Positions 26,254 to 34,056 of a stretch of DNA of 56,726 nucleotides are shown here, in pieces; position 1 is the stretch's first letter, and each line of letters opens with the position of its first letter. The translations under genes were made by a program, and so were the position numbers. The notes beneath the pieces are model-generated. The model saw only the letters and a list, made by a program, of their open reading frames with translations, did not search any database and was not told where the DNA came from. The stretch is from an uncultured Victivallales bacterium (lineage in GTDB: Bacteria > Verrucomicrobiota > Lentisphaeria > Victivallales > UBA1829), in the NCBI GenBank assembly GCA_944391115.1, contig CALXSJ010000020.1, forward strand, positions 1 through 56,726. Direction: 5' to 3'.

Positions 26254-27354
26254 TTATACGGAAAATCTTACAAATACGGAATCACCATCCTGCACGACAT
26301 ACTCCTTGCCTTCGATGCGGAGGCGTCCCGCTTCTTTCGCACCGTTCCAGGAGCCGTATTTCATCAGGTCGTCATAGGAGACGACTTCCATGCGGATGAA
26401 TCCCTTCTGCATGTCCGTGTGAATCTTTCCGGCGGCTTCCGGCGCGGTCATGCCGCGCGTGATGGTCCAGGCGCGGGACTCGGTCGGCCCCGCAGTGAAA
26501 AAGGTGATGTAATCGAGAAGACGATAGCCGGTATGAATCACGCGTTCCAGTCCGCTCTCCGTGACGCCGATATCTTCGAGAAACACCTGCGCATCCTCGG
26601 GCGACATCGTGCTGAGGTCCTCCTCCAGTTTCGCGCAGACGGGAACCACTTCAAGACCGTGGCGCGCCGCGCATTCGATCAGACTGCGGGATTTTTCATC
26701 CTTCCCGAAAGCACGGAAGGAATCCTCGTCAGTGTTCGCGCAGACAAACGCGGGCATCAGGGTAAGAAGCTGCAGATCAGAAAGCGCTTTTTTCACCTTC
26801 GGATCGGTTTTATCCGGTTTCGGCAGTCTGCCGTTGCTGAGCTCCTCGGCGAAAGAGGAGGCCAGTTCAAATTCAAACTTCGCCTCCGCGTCGGCGTTGC
26901 GGATCTGCTTGCGCGCGCGGTCGAGCCTGCCCGTGAGATGGTCGAGATCGGCAAGCATGAGTTCCGTCAGGATCAGTTCCAGGTCATGCGCCGGATCGAC
27001 ACGCCCTGCAACATGAACGATGTCCGGATCGTCGAACAAACGGACGACATGCGCAATGGCGTCCACGCCCCTGATATGCCCGAGAAACTGGTTGCCCAGG
27101 CCCTCCCCCTGGCTTGCGCCTTCCACAAGTCCTGCAATGTCAATGAATTTCAGTGTTGTCGGAACGATTTTCGCCGAGTGTTCCATCCGCGCCAGCTCAT
27201 CCAGGCGCTTGTCGGGAACGGGCACAATTCCCGTGTTCGGATCAATCGTGCAGAAGGGAAAATTTGCAGAAGCCGCGCCGCCCTTGCACAGCGCGTTGAA
27301 AAGGGTTGACTTCCCGACATTCGGAAGTCCGACGAAACCGCATGCGAAACCCAT
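26254..27354 (-). CDS. ychF: redox-regulated ATPase YchF (Obg-like)
   Basis: This 366-residue cytosolic P-loop protein binds ribosomes and hydrolyses ATP rather than GTP. The Walker A GLPNVGKST is at 9-17, switch II DIAGLVEGASQGEGLGNQFL follows, and the usual G4 NKxD is replaced by NTDE, in keeping with the family's relaxed base specificity. A coiled-coil insert (about 130-170) and a C-terminal TGS domain (about 283-366, with FFTAGPTESRAWTI and the closing GKEYVVQDGDSVFVRF) complete the standard architecture. The start ATG has only a weak GAGA site. It is divergent from murD. Confidence 0.97.
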   Translation of the reverse strand: MGFACGFVGLPNVGKSTLFNALCKGGAASANFPFCTIDPNTGIVPVPDKRLDELARMEHSAKIVPTTLKFIDIAGLVEGASQGEGLGNQFLGHIRGVDAIAHVVRLFDDPDIVHVAGRVDPAHDLELILTELMLADLDHLTGRLDRARKQIRNADAEAKFEFELASSFAEELSNGRLPKPDKTDPKVKKALSDLQLLTLMPAFVCANTDEDSFRAFGKDEKSRSLIECAARHGLEVVPVCAKLEEDLSTMSPEDAQVFLEDIGVTESGLERVIHTGYRLLDYITFFTAGPTESRAWTITRGMTAPEAAGKIHTDMQKGFIRMEVVSYDDLMKYGSWNGAKEAGRLRIEGKEYVVQDGDSVFVRFSV

Positions 27355-27516
27355 AAAATCTCTACTCCAATCCTCAAAAGTGCGTTAAGTTCCGGACGGA
27401 ATGCGCCGCGGAACGGAAAATCCCCGAAAAAAAGCCTCTTAAAAATACTTCCATATCGTGTTTTTTTCAATCCGTGAAGTATATTAAAAAGAAGAATAAA
27501 GCAGGATTATGCAGTT

Positions 27517-28908
27517 ATGGATTTGAAAAACAGCGTCATGGTCTGCGGGTTCGGCGTGAGCGGCCAGGCCGCCGCGCGCCTTGCAGGTTATCTTGGAAAG
27601 CACATTGTCATCGTCGATGAAAATTCCACGCGCGAAATGCGTGAACAGGCCGCGGAAGTCCGGAGACAGTATCCCGGCGTGAAAATGGATCTCTACTTCT
27701 CATGGAAGGAGGAAATCACCCTCCCCCGCTGCGAACTCGCAGTCATGAGTCCGGGCGTCCGTCGCGGGACACCGCTTTTTCATGCGGCGGAGCGGATGAC
27801 CTCCCGGGTCGCAAGCGAACTCGAATTCGCCCTGGAACATATCACCTGCCCGATCGCCGCGATCACCGGCACGAACGGGAAAACCACAACGACGGAACTC
27901 ACCACCGCAATCCTGCGCGCTTCGGCGATCCGGGCGGAATCCGCGGGCAACATCGGCCATGCGCTCAGCGACTGCGCCATCGAGGTATGTGAACGGCGCG
28001 TCAACTACCTGGTGATCGAGGTCAGTTCCTTCCAGATCGACACCATTTCAAAATTCCCGAGCCATCCCGCCGTCATTCTCAATATCGCAAGCGACCACAT
28101 CGACCGGCACGGCGGCATGGACGCCTATGCGGAAACCAAGTTCCGCATTTTCTCGGGTTCTCTCGACGCGCCGCCGTCGGCAAGAATCCTCCACAGCGGC
28201 CTTCTCGAATACAAAAAGCGCTTTCTCCCTCCCGGCCTCCCCGTGACGACCTTCTCCGCCACGGATCACGAAGCGGATTTCACGCTTGAAAACGGCATCA
28301 TCCGATTCCACGGACGGGAGATTCTGCCCTTCGCGGAATCCGCGCTGAAAGGACTTCACAATGCGGAAAACATCATGGCGGCGCTGGCCCTCGTCCGTGC
28401 GCTTCTGGGAGAGGATGCGATCTTCGCCTCATGCGTCCGCGACGCGATCCGCGCCTTTCTCCCGGACGCACACCGCATGGAGGTGTTTCTTGAGAAAAAC
28501 GGCATAAAATACATCAACGACTCCAAGGCGACCAATCCGCACGCGGTGAATGCCGCGGTCGCGACCTTCGCCTCGGGGAGAAACATCATCCTGATCCTGG
28601 GCGGGCTGGACAAGGACATGGATTTCTCGGAACTGGCGCCGAGCCTTCCGCACATCCGCCAGGCATTCCTGATCGGGCAGTGCAAGGAAAAGATCCATGA
28701 GGCGATTGCAGACAAGGTGAAGTGCAAAATGTCCAGCAGCCTGGAATCCGCCGTCAAGGACGCCTGTTCCATTGCAAAGCCGGGAGACTGCGTCATGCTC
28801 TCCCCCGCGACAGCCAGCATGGACATGTTCAAAAACTACGCGGAACGCGGCTGCCGCTTCAAAGAGCTTGTCACAACGCTGCTCTCCGCCGCACAGCAAT
28901 CCTCGTAA
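27517..28908 (+). CDS. murD: UDP-N-acetylmuramoylalanine--D-glutamate ligase
   Basis: This 463-residue cytosolic Mur ligase adds D-glutamate to UDP-MurNAc-L-Ala using ATP. The N-terminal Rossmann domain starts VMVCGFGVSGQAAARL; the ATP loop GTNGKTTTT is at 118-126; EVSSFQ and DHIDRHG (193-199) bind metal; Lys208 in AETKFRIF is the usual carbamylated Lys; the C-terminal domain has DSKATNPHAV and ILGGLDKDMDF. AGGA lies about 9 nt before the ATG. It reads opposite to its neighbours and shares a bidirectional terminator with secA. A TATATT at 27480-27485 may be its -10. Confidence 0.97.
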   Translation: MDLKNSVMVCGFGVSGQAAARLAGYLGKHIVIVDENSTREMREQAAEVRRQYPGVKMDLYFSWKEEITLPRCELAVMSPGVRRGTPLFHAAERMTSRVASELEFALEHITCPIAAITGTNGKTTTTELTTAILRASAIRAESAGNIGHALSDCAIEVCERRVNYLVIEVSSFQIDTISKFPSHPAVILNIASDHIDRHGGMDAYAETKFRIFSGSLDAPPSARILHSGLLEYKKRFLPPGLPVTTFSATDHEADFTLENGIIRFHGREILPFAESALKGLHNAENIMAALALVRALLGEDAIFASCVRDAIRAFLPDAHRMEVFLEKNGIKYINDSKATNPHAVNAAVATFASGRNIILILGGLDKDMDFSELAPSLPHIRQAFLIGQCKEKIHEAIADKVKCKMSSSLESAVKDACSIAKPGDCVMLSPATASMDMFKNYAERGCRFKELVTTLLSAAQQSS

Positions 28909-28942
28909 CCGCTCTCTCTTCCCCTCCCCGTCCCGAAGGGAG

Positions 28943-28979
28943 ACAAAAAAAACGCCCCGGGAATGCCGGAGCGTCTTTT
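28943..28979. terminator. bidirectional terminator between murD and secA
   Basis: The stem ACGC-x-CCGG with CCGG-x-GCGT (28952-28960 and 28966-28974) has TCTTTT on the + side and eight T residues on the minus side. It sits between the convergent stops at 28908 and 29004. Confidence 0.85.
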
Positions 28980-29003
28980 CCGTATGGGGGAGCGGATGAA
29001 CAA

Positions 29004-31964
29004 TCACCTGCCGCAGCAGTTCTTGTACTTCTTCCCGGAACCGCAGGGACACTTGTCGTTGCGCCCGACTTTCGGCACTTCGCGCCGGAAGGAGATCGAA
29101 ATTTCCTCTTCCGGAGGAGCGCTCTGCTGCCCGTCCGCATCGTCGGAGGCGAACTGGTCGAGGCTCGGGTGATTCAGCGTCTGCGGCAGAGATTCAAACA
29201 TCTTCTCAAACGCCTGAAGCGAAGTGGCGGAACGGAACATGTTCGTCAGGATCTCCTGATCGATCTCCTGCATGAGGGCGTCGAACATCTTGAACGCCTC
29301 CTGCTTGTATTCCACCAGAGGATCCTTCTGCGCGTAGGCGCGCAGGCCGATGCTGGAACGCAGGTTGTCCATGGCATAGAGGTGGTCCTGCCAGAGGCGG
29401 TCGATCGCGTTCAGGATGATGTTGCGTTCAAGCCAGCGGAGGGCCTCGGGCTCCTCAAAGGAGGACTTGAGCGCATAGACCTCCTTGACACGCTCGAGGA
29501 TTTTGTCGCACATCGCATCCTCGTCGGGGGCGCCATTCTCCTTGAAAATGAAAATTTCCTTTTCATTGAATCCGATCGGGAAGGTCATGTTCAGCCAGGT
29601 GAGAAGCGCGTCGCGGTTGATATTGCTCTCCGAATCCTTGTCCGCGGCGGCAATCGCGTCCTCAATGTGGCGGAAGACTTCATTGTCCACAATCGAGAAG
29701 ATCAGCTCCTGGCAGTTCTCGTTGAACAGCGTCTCCTTGCGGAGGCCGTAGATGACTTCGCGCTGCTTGTTCATCACATCGTCGTATTCGAGCGTGCGCT
29801 TGCGGATCGAGAAGTGGTGCTGCTCGACGCGGCGCTGGGCGGTCTCGATGGACTTCGTCAGCCACGGGTGCTGAAGCTCCTCGCCTTCTTCAAGCCCGAA
29901 ACGCTCCATGATCTTGACGATGCGGTCGGAACCGAACAGACGCATCAGATTGTCCTCAAGCGAGACATAGAAGCGGGAGGCGCCGGGGTCGCCCTGGCGC
30001 GCGGAGCGGCCGCGCAGCTGCCGGTCGATACGGCGCGAGTCGTGACGCGAACTGCCGATCACGTAGAGTCCGCCGAGCTCGGCAACGCCTTCCCCGAGCT
30101 TGATGTCGGTTCCGCGGCCCGCCATATTGGTGGCAACCGTGACGGCGAACTTCTGCCCGGCGCGGGCGACAATCTCGGACTCTTTTTCGTGGTTCTTCGC
30201 ATTGAGCACATTGTGCGGAATCTTGCGGTATTTCAGCATGCGGCTGACGATTTCGGAATCCTCGACGGAGATCGTGCCGAGCAGCACCGGCTGGCCGCGT
30301 TTGTAAGCGGCCTCGGTCTCGTCGACGATCGCGTTGAATTTCTCGCGCTTGGTCTTGTAGACGCAGTCGTTGTAGTCCACACGCTGACAGGGCTTGTTGG
30401 TCGGAATCACGACAACGTCGAGCTTGTAGATCTGGTGGAACTCGTTCGCCTCGGTTTCGGCGGTGCCGGTCATTCCGGCGAGTTTCTTGTAAAGGCGGAA
30501 ATAGTTCTGGATGGTGATCGAGGCCAGCGTCTGGGTCTCCTTTTCGATCGTCACGTTCTCTTTCGCCTCCAGCGCCTGATGGAGTCCCTCGCTGAAGCGG
30601 CGTCCGGGAAGAATGCGTCCGGTATGCTCGTCGACGATCAGCACCTTGTTGTCCTGCACGACGTAGTGCACATCCTTCTCGAAAAGGCAGTATGCGCGGA
30701 GCAGCTGGGAAAGGTTCTGGAGACGCTCGCTCTTTTCGGAGAACTCCTGCTGGAACGCCTGCTTCTTCTCCATCTTCTGCTGTTCCGTCAGAGTCGGATC
30801 CGTGTCGATGGCGTGAATTTCCTCCAGCAGATCGGGCAGCACAAAGGCATTCGGATCGGACGGGGAGATCGCCATGCGGCCTTTTTCCGTCAGGTCGGCT
30901 TCGTGCTGTTTCTCGTCCATCGCGAAGAAAAGCACTTCCTGCACCTCCTGAAGCATGCCGCGGTTCTGGTCGCTCTTGACGAACAGTTCCATCTTTTCCA
31001 GACGCTTGAGAATGTCGCTGGATTCAAGAATATGCATCAGCTGCTTGTGCTGAGGCATGCCGAGCTTCACCTGAAGGAGCTTCGTAATCGCCTCGTCCAT
31101 CTCCTCTTCGGAGGGATTCTCTTTGGAAAGAATCGCGCGCGCCTCCTGAATGAGACGGCTGCACAGGAGATTCTGGCGGTTGGCGAGATCCGCGATGGCG
31201 GGCTTGAGCTGTTCGAACTGATGCGTGGAAATCGCGACGGGACCGGAAATAATCAGCGGGGTTCTGGCCTCGTCGATCAGAATCGAGTCAACCTCGTCGA
31301 TGATCGCGTAGAAGTGGTCGCGCTGGACGAGATGGGACTTGTCGGTCGCCATGCCCATGTCGCGGAGATAGTCGAATCCGAATTCACTGTTCGTTCCGTA
31401 GGTGATGTCGCATTCATACTGGGCGCGCCGCGCGGGCGGATCCATTTCATTCTGGATGCAGCCGACGGTCAGCCCGAGATAGCGGAAGACGGTTCCCATC
31501 CACTCGGAGTCGCGCCGGGCGAGATAGTCGTTGACGGTGACCAGCTGGCAGTTCTTTCCGGTCAGGGCGTTGAGGTAAAGCGGAAAGACCGCGACGAGGG
31601 TTTTTCCTTCACCGGTCGCCATTTCCGCGATTTTTCCCTGATGGAGCACAATGCCGCCGATCATCTGCACGTCAAAGGGAATCATGTCCCAGACGAGTTC
31701 ATGATCACAGACCGTGACGGTGGTTCCGCAGAGTCTGCGGCAGGCGTTCTTGACGACGGCGAAGGCCTCGCACATGATGTCATCGGTCGTTTCGCCTTTC
31801 TGAAGACGCTCCTTGAACTCCTGCGTCTTCGCCTTGAGTTCCTCCTCGGAAAGCTTCTGGTAGGAAACTTCGAGCTCGTTTATTTTACTGATCAACGGGC
31901 GCAGCCGTTTCACATCGCGGCCGGACTTGCTTCCGAACACCGCTTTCAGAATCTTAGTCAGCAT
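29004..31964 (-). CDS. secA: preprotein translocase subunit SecA
   Basis: The 986-residue motor ATPase of the Sec export pathway. Walker A MATGEGKT is at 115-122, VNDYLARRD follows, Walker B has DEVDS at 223-227, the second helicase domain shows GTISVEDSE and NMAGRGTDI, and the C-terminus has the SEC-C zinc motif CPCGSGKKYKNCC. Compared with E. coli SecA (901) there is extra sequence after the DEAD domain (about 245-400), rich in charged helices; such insertions occur in several non-proteobacterial phyla. I chose the ATG at 31964, with AGGAAGG upstream; the frame stays open to 32033 but overlaps pyrE. It follows pyrE by 43 nt and probably shares its transcript. Confidence 0.98.
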   Translation of the reverse strand: MLTKILKAVFGSKSGRDVKRLRPLISKINELEVSYQKLSEEELKAKTQEFKERLQKGETTDDIMCEAFAVVKNACRRLCGTTVTVCDHELVWDMIPFDVQMIGGIVLHQGKIAEMATGEGKTLVAVFPLYLNALTGKNCQLVTVNDYLARRDSEWMGTVFRYLGLTVGCIQNEMDPPARRAQYECDITYGTNSEFGFDYLRDMGMATDKSHLVQRDHFYAIIDEVDSILIDEARTPLIISGPVAISTHQFEQLKPAIADLANRQNLLCSRLIQEARAILSKENPSEEEMDEAITKLLQVKLGMPQHKQLMHILESSDILKRLEKMELFVKSDQNRGMLQEVQEVLFFAMDEKQHEADLTEKGRMAISPSDPNAFVLPDLLEEIHAIDTDPTLTEQQKMEKKQAFQQEFSEKSERLQNLSQLLRAYCLFEKDVHYVVQDNKVLIVDEHTGRILPGRRFSEGLHQALEAKENVTIEKETQTLASITIQNYFRLYKKLAGMTGTAETEANEFHQIYKLDVVVIPTNKPCQRVDYNDCVYKTKREKFNAIVDETEAAYKRGQPVLLGTISVEDSEIVSRMLKYRKIPHNVLNAKNHEKESEIVARAGQKFAVTVATNMAGRGTDIKLGEGVAELGGLYVIGSSRHDSRRIDRQLRGRSARQGDPGASRFYVSLEDNLMRLFGSDRIVKIMERFGLEEGEELQHPWLTKSIETAQRRVEQHHFSIRKRTLEYDDVMNKQREVIYGLRKETLFNENCQELIFSIVDNEVFRHIEDAIAAADKDSESNINRDALLTWLNMTFPIGFNEKEIFIFKENGAPDEDAMCDKILERVKEVYALKSSFEEPEALRWLERNIILNAIDRLWQDHLYAMDNLRSSIGLRAYAQKDPLVEYKQEAFKMFDALMQEIDQEILTNMFRSATSLQAFEKMFESLPQTLNHPSLDQFASDDADGQQSAPPEEEISISFRREVPKVGRNDKCPCGSGKKYKNCCGR

Positions 31965-32007
31965 GAAAAAAATACCGCCTTCCTGAGATGGGTTTATGAA
32001 TAACGGA

Positions 32008-32577
32008 TCAGGATTTTGATCCGGGCCTGACAAGAGGAATTCCCTGTTTGCAGAGCGGACACTCTTCGGGCTGATAGGTCGGCAGGCTCAGCTTGATGAG
32101 GCTGAAAAGCGGAATGCCGAAATCCACCGTGCCGCCGCTGCGGTCCGTGATGATGCCGACCGCGACGGGAACGCCGCCGAGGGACTTCACCAGATCGATC
32201 GTCTGCTGGACCCTGCCGCCCTTTGTGACAACGTCCTCCGCAACGATGATTCGTTCGCCCTTGCGGATCGTGAAGCCGCGCTTGAGGACGAGTTCATCGT
32301 TCTCCTTGTCGGCGAAGATCGCCTGGATCCCGAGAGCGCGGGCAAGCTCCTGACCGACGAGAATGCCGCCGACGGCAGGTGAGATGACCGTCTCCGCGCC
32401 GAGATCCTTCATCCTTTCCGCAAGCGTCCGGCAGAGTTTCTCGGCAATGTCCGGATACTTGAACAGGAGCGCCGCCTGAAAGAACTTGTTGCTGTGCAGT
32501 TTGCTGCGGAGAACGAAATGACCGTCGAGAAGCGCCCCGACGTCCTGAAAGGTTTTGATGATTTCCTGATCGGTCAT
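32008..32577 (-). CDS. pyrE: orotate phosphoribosyltransferase
   Basis: The 189-residue enzyme transfers orotate to PRPP to give OMP in pyrimidine synthesis. The PRPP motif RIIVAEDVVTKGGRVQQT (family VVEDVxTTGxS) is near residue 110, and the flexible loop LKRGFTIRKGE precedes it. The C-terminal CPLCKQGIPLVRPGSK is a small Cys-x2-Cys tail typical of one bacterial PyrE group. The ATG has AAGGAT 7 nt upstream. It lies between the small zinc protein and secA. Confidence 0.95.
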   Translation of the reverse strand: MTDQEIIKTFQDVGALLDGHFVLRSKLHSNKFFQAALLFKYPDIAEKLCRTLAERMKDLGAETVISPAVGGILVGQELARALGIQAIFADKENDELVLKRGFTIRKGERIIVAEDVVTKGGRVQQTIDLVKSLGGVPVAVGIITDRSGGTVDFGIPLFSLIKLSLPTYQPEECPLCKQGIPLVRPGSKS

Positions 32578-32612
32578 GATGAGTATCCTTCGTAATATAA
32601 AAATTCTGCAGA

Positions 32613-33005
32613 TTAACGGAACGTGTCCGCGGAGGCCGGTTCGATCCGGATGTGGAAGTCGACTTTCTTCTCTCCGAGATTCAGCGTAATCATGGTGTTG
32701 AGACGCGTAAGCAGCAGCGCATAGGGAATCTTGACCTCTCCGGCGGGAACCGTGACCGCCACATTGCAGTCTCCGAGAATCGATTCGGCGTCACGCAGCA
32801 CGAGAATGAGGTTTTTCAGCTTGTTGAGCTTGGTCTTCAGAGCGTCGTCAAACGCGTAGGGGCGATGGCATTTGGGACAGAGAACCTGAAAATCATCCGC
32901 AGCAAGGTCCATCAGATTGAATTTGACTACGCCGCTGCATTCCGGTTCCACGCAAATAAAGTCAAGTTGCGCCTTGCCTGCATCGATTTCATTCTGCTTT
33001 GACAT
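32613..33005 (-). CDS. small protein with a C4 zinc-binding motif
   Basis: The 130 residues have Cys18 and Cys23 (CVEPECSG) and Cys43 and Cys46 (CPKCHRPY), which look like a zinc ribbon. The second half (about 57-130) is a helix followed by strands without further motifs. I do not recognise a family. It starts at ATG 33005 and lies 35 nt upstream of pyrE, in the order zinc protein-pyrE-secA. Its start has only a weak ribosome site. A regulatory, nucleic-acid-binding or adaptor role is possible but unproven. Confidence 0.72.
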   Translation of the reverse strand: MSKQNEIDAGKAQLDFICVEPECSGVVKFNLMDLAADDFQVLCPKCHRPYAFDDALKTKLNKLKNLILVLRDAESILGDCNVAVTVPAGEVKIPYALLLTRLNTMITLNLGEKKVDFHIRIEPASADTFR

Positions 33006-33186
33006 GATCGTAATTTACACCATCCCTTTATCGTTATTAAGTATAATCACCTGACAAGTGAAAAAACACCCGGCGGAACAACACAGGATCATAATATAGC
33101 GCGACTTCACACAGATGAAAGAGACGATTTGAAAAAAAAACAGGTTTTCCGCGCACGGAGGGGGAAATCCCGCATTCCGCAGAGTT

Positions 33187-34056
33187 TCACCCGGCGGAAT
33201 GCACCAGCGTGATCTTCACGATTTCCGGAGGGCACCGGAAACGGATCGGCAGGAAGGTGATCCCCAGCCCGGCGGTGACATACAGTTTCGCGGAAGATTC
33301 TTTATGTTCATAAAGACCGTATTCGAAACGTTTTCCGTGAACGGATGAAGTCAGGACCGCGCCGTATCCGGGCAGACGGATCTGTCCGCCGTGCGTATGC
33401 CCGCACAGAATCAGAGAAGCCGAACGCAAATCTTCCGGAGTCATGGCATAAGGAACCGCATCGGGATTATGCGCAAGAATACAGCTGAATCCCGCGTCCG
33501 GATCCGGCGGCACATACCGGGGCATCCCGTATTTGAAATCATCCATCCCCCAGAAACGGATCCCCCCGATGGAAAACGCCTCATTGAGCAGAGGCAGGAA
33601 CGAGGCCCGTTTCAGTTCCCGCTCAAAAACGCGGAAAGGAAACCACGCCGCACGCCGTTTGTCCCAGTTCCCGTAAACCGCCAGCTTCCATTTGCCCGGC
33701 AGAGCTTTCAGAAAAGCGATTCCCGCGTCGAAACAGCAGATATGACGCACCAGATCGCCGCCGAACAGTGTAAAATCCGGACGGAAGGAATCGGCCTCGC
33801 GCAGGATCTCATCCCCGGGGAAACCGGCATTGCTCCAAGGCGAAAGTCCCGGTTGCGAGGGAAACGCTCCGGTCGGACGCAGATGGGTGTCGGAAAAGAA
33901 GAGGATCCTGCGACCGTCCAGAAACGAAAGACGGTCCGGAAGCGGAATGCGGAGCGATACAATCCTGAGAGCATCACCCGCATTCGCGCTGAGAAAATCC
34001 GCATGACTCCGTTTCCAGAGCGCGGGATCGCTTTTCCACTCCCTTTTCAAGTTCAA
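33187..34056 (-). CDS. calcineurin-like metallophosphoesterase
   Basis: This 289-residue dimetal phosphoesterase shows all five family motifs: FFSDTHLR, GGDLV, GNWDKR (GNHD variant with Trp), ILAHNPD and CGHTHGGQIRLPGYG. The last block is typical of the YkuE/YaeI-like group, which act on phosphodiesters or UDP-linked lipids near the membrane. No signal peptide is seen. There is no Met before the first motif; translation probably starts at TTG 34056, which overlaps the greA stop (TTGA), so it is coupled to greA. The ribosome site is weak. Confidence 0.9.
   Translation of the reverse strand: MNLKREWKSDPALWKRSHADFLSANAGDALRIVSLRIPLPDRLSFLDGRRILFFSDTHLRPTGAFPSQPGLSPWSNAGFPGDEILREADSFRPDFTLFGGDLVRHICCFDAGIAFLKALPGKWKLAVYGNWDKRRAAWFPFRVFERELKRASFLPLLNEAFSIGGIRFWGMDDFKYGMPRYVPPDPDAGFSCILAHNPDAVPYAMTPEDLRSASLILCGHTHGGQIRLPGYGAVLTSSVHGKRFEYGLYEHKESSAKLYVTAGLGITFLPIRFRCPPEIVKITLVHSAG

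Noticed and set aside
28722..32003. 1093-codon + strand open frame opposite secA
   Set aside because: Antisense shadow of secA, with Leu/Val/Asp/His-rich product and no domain.
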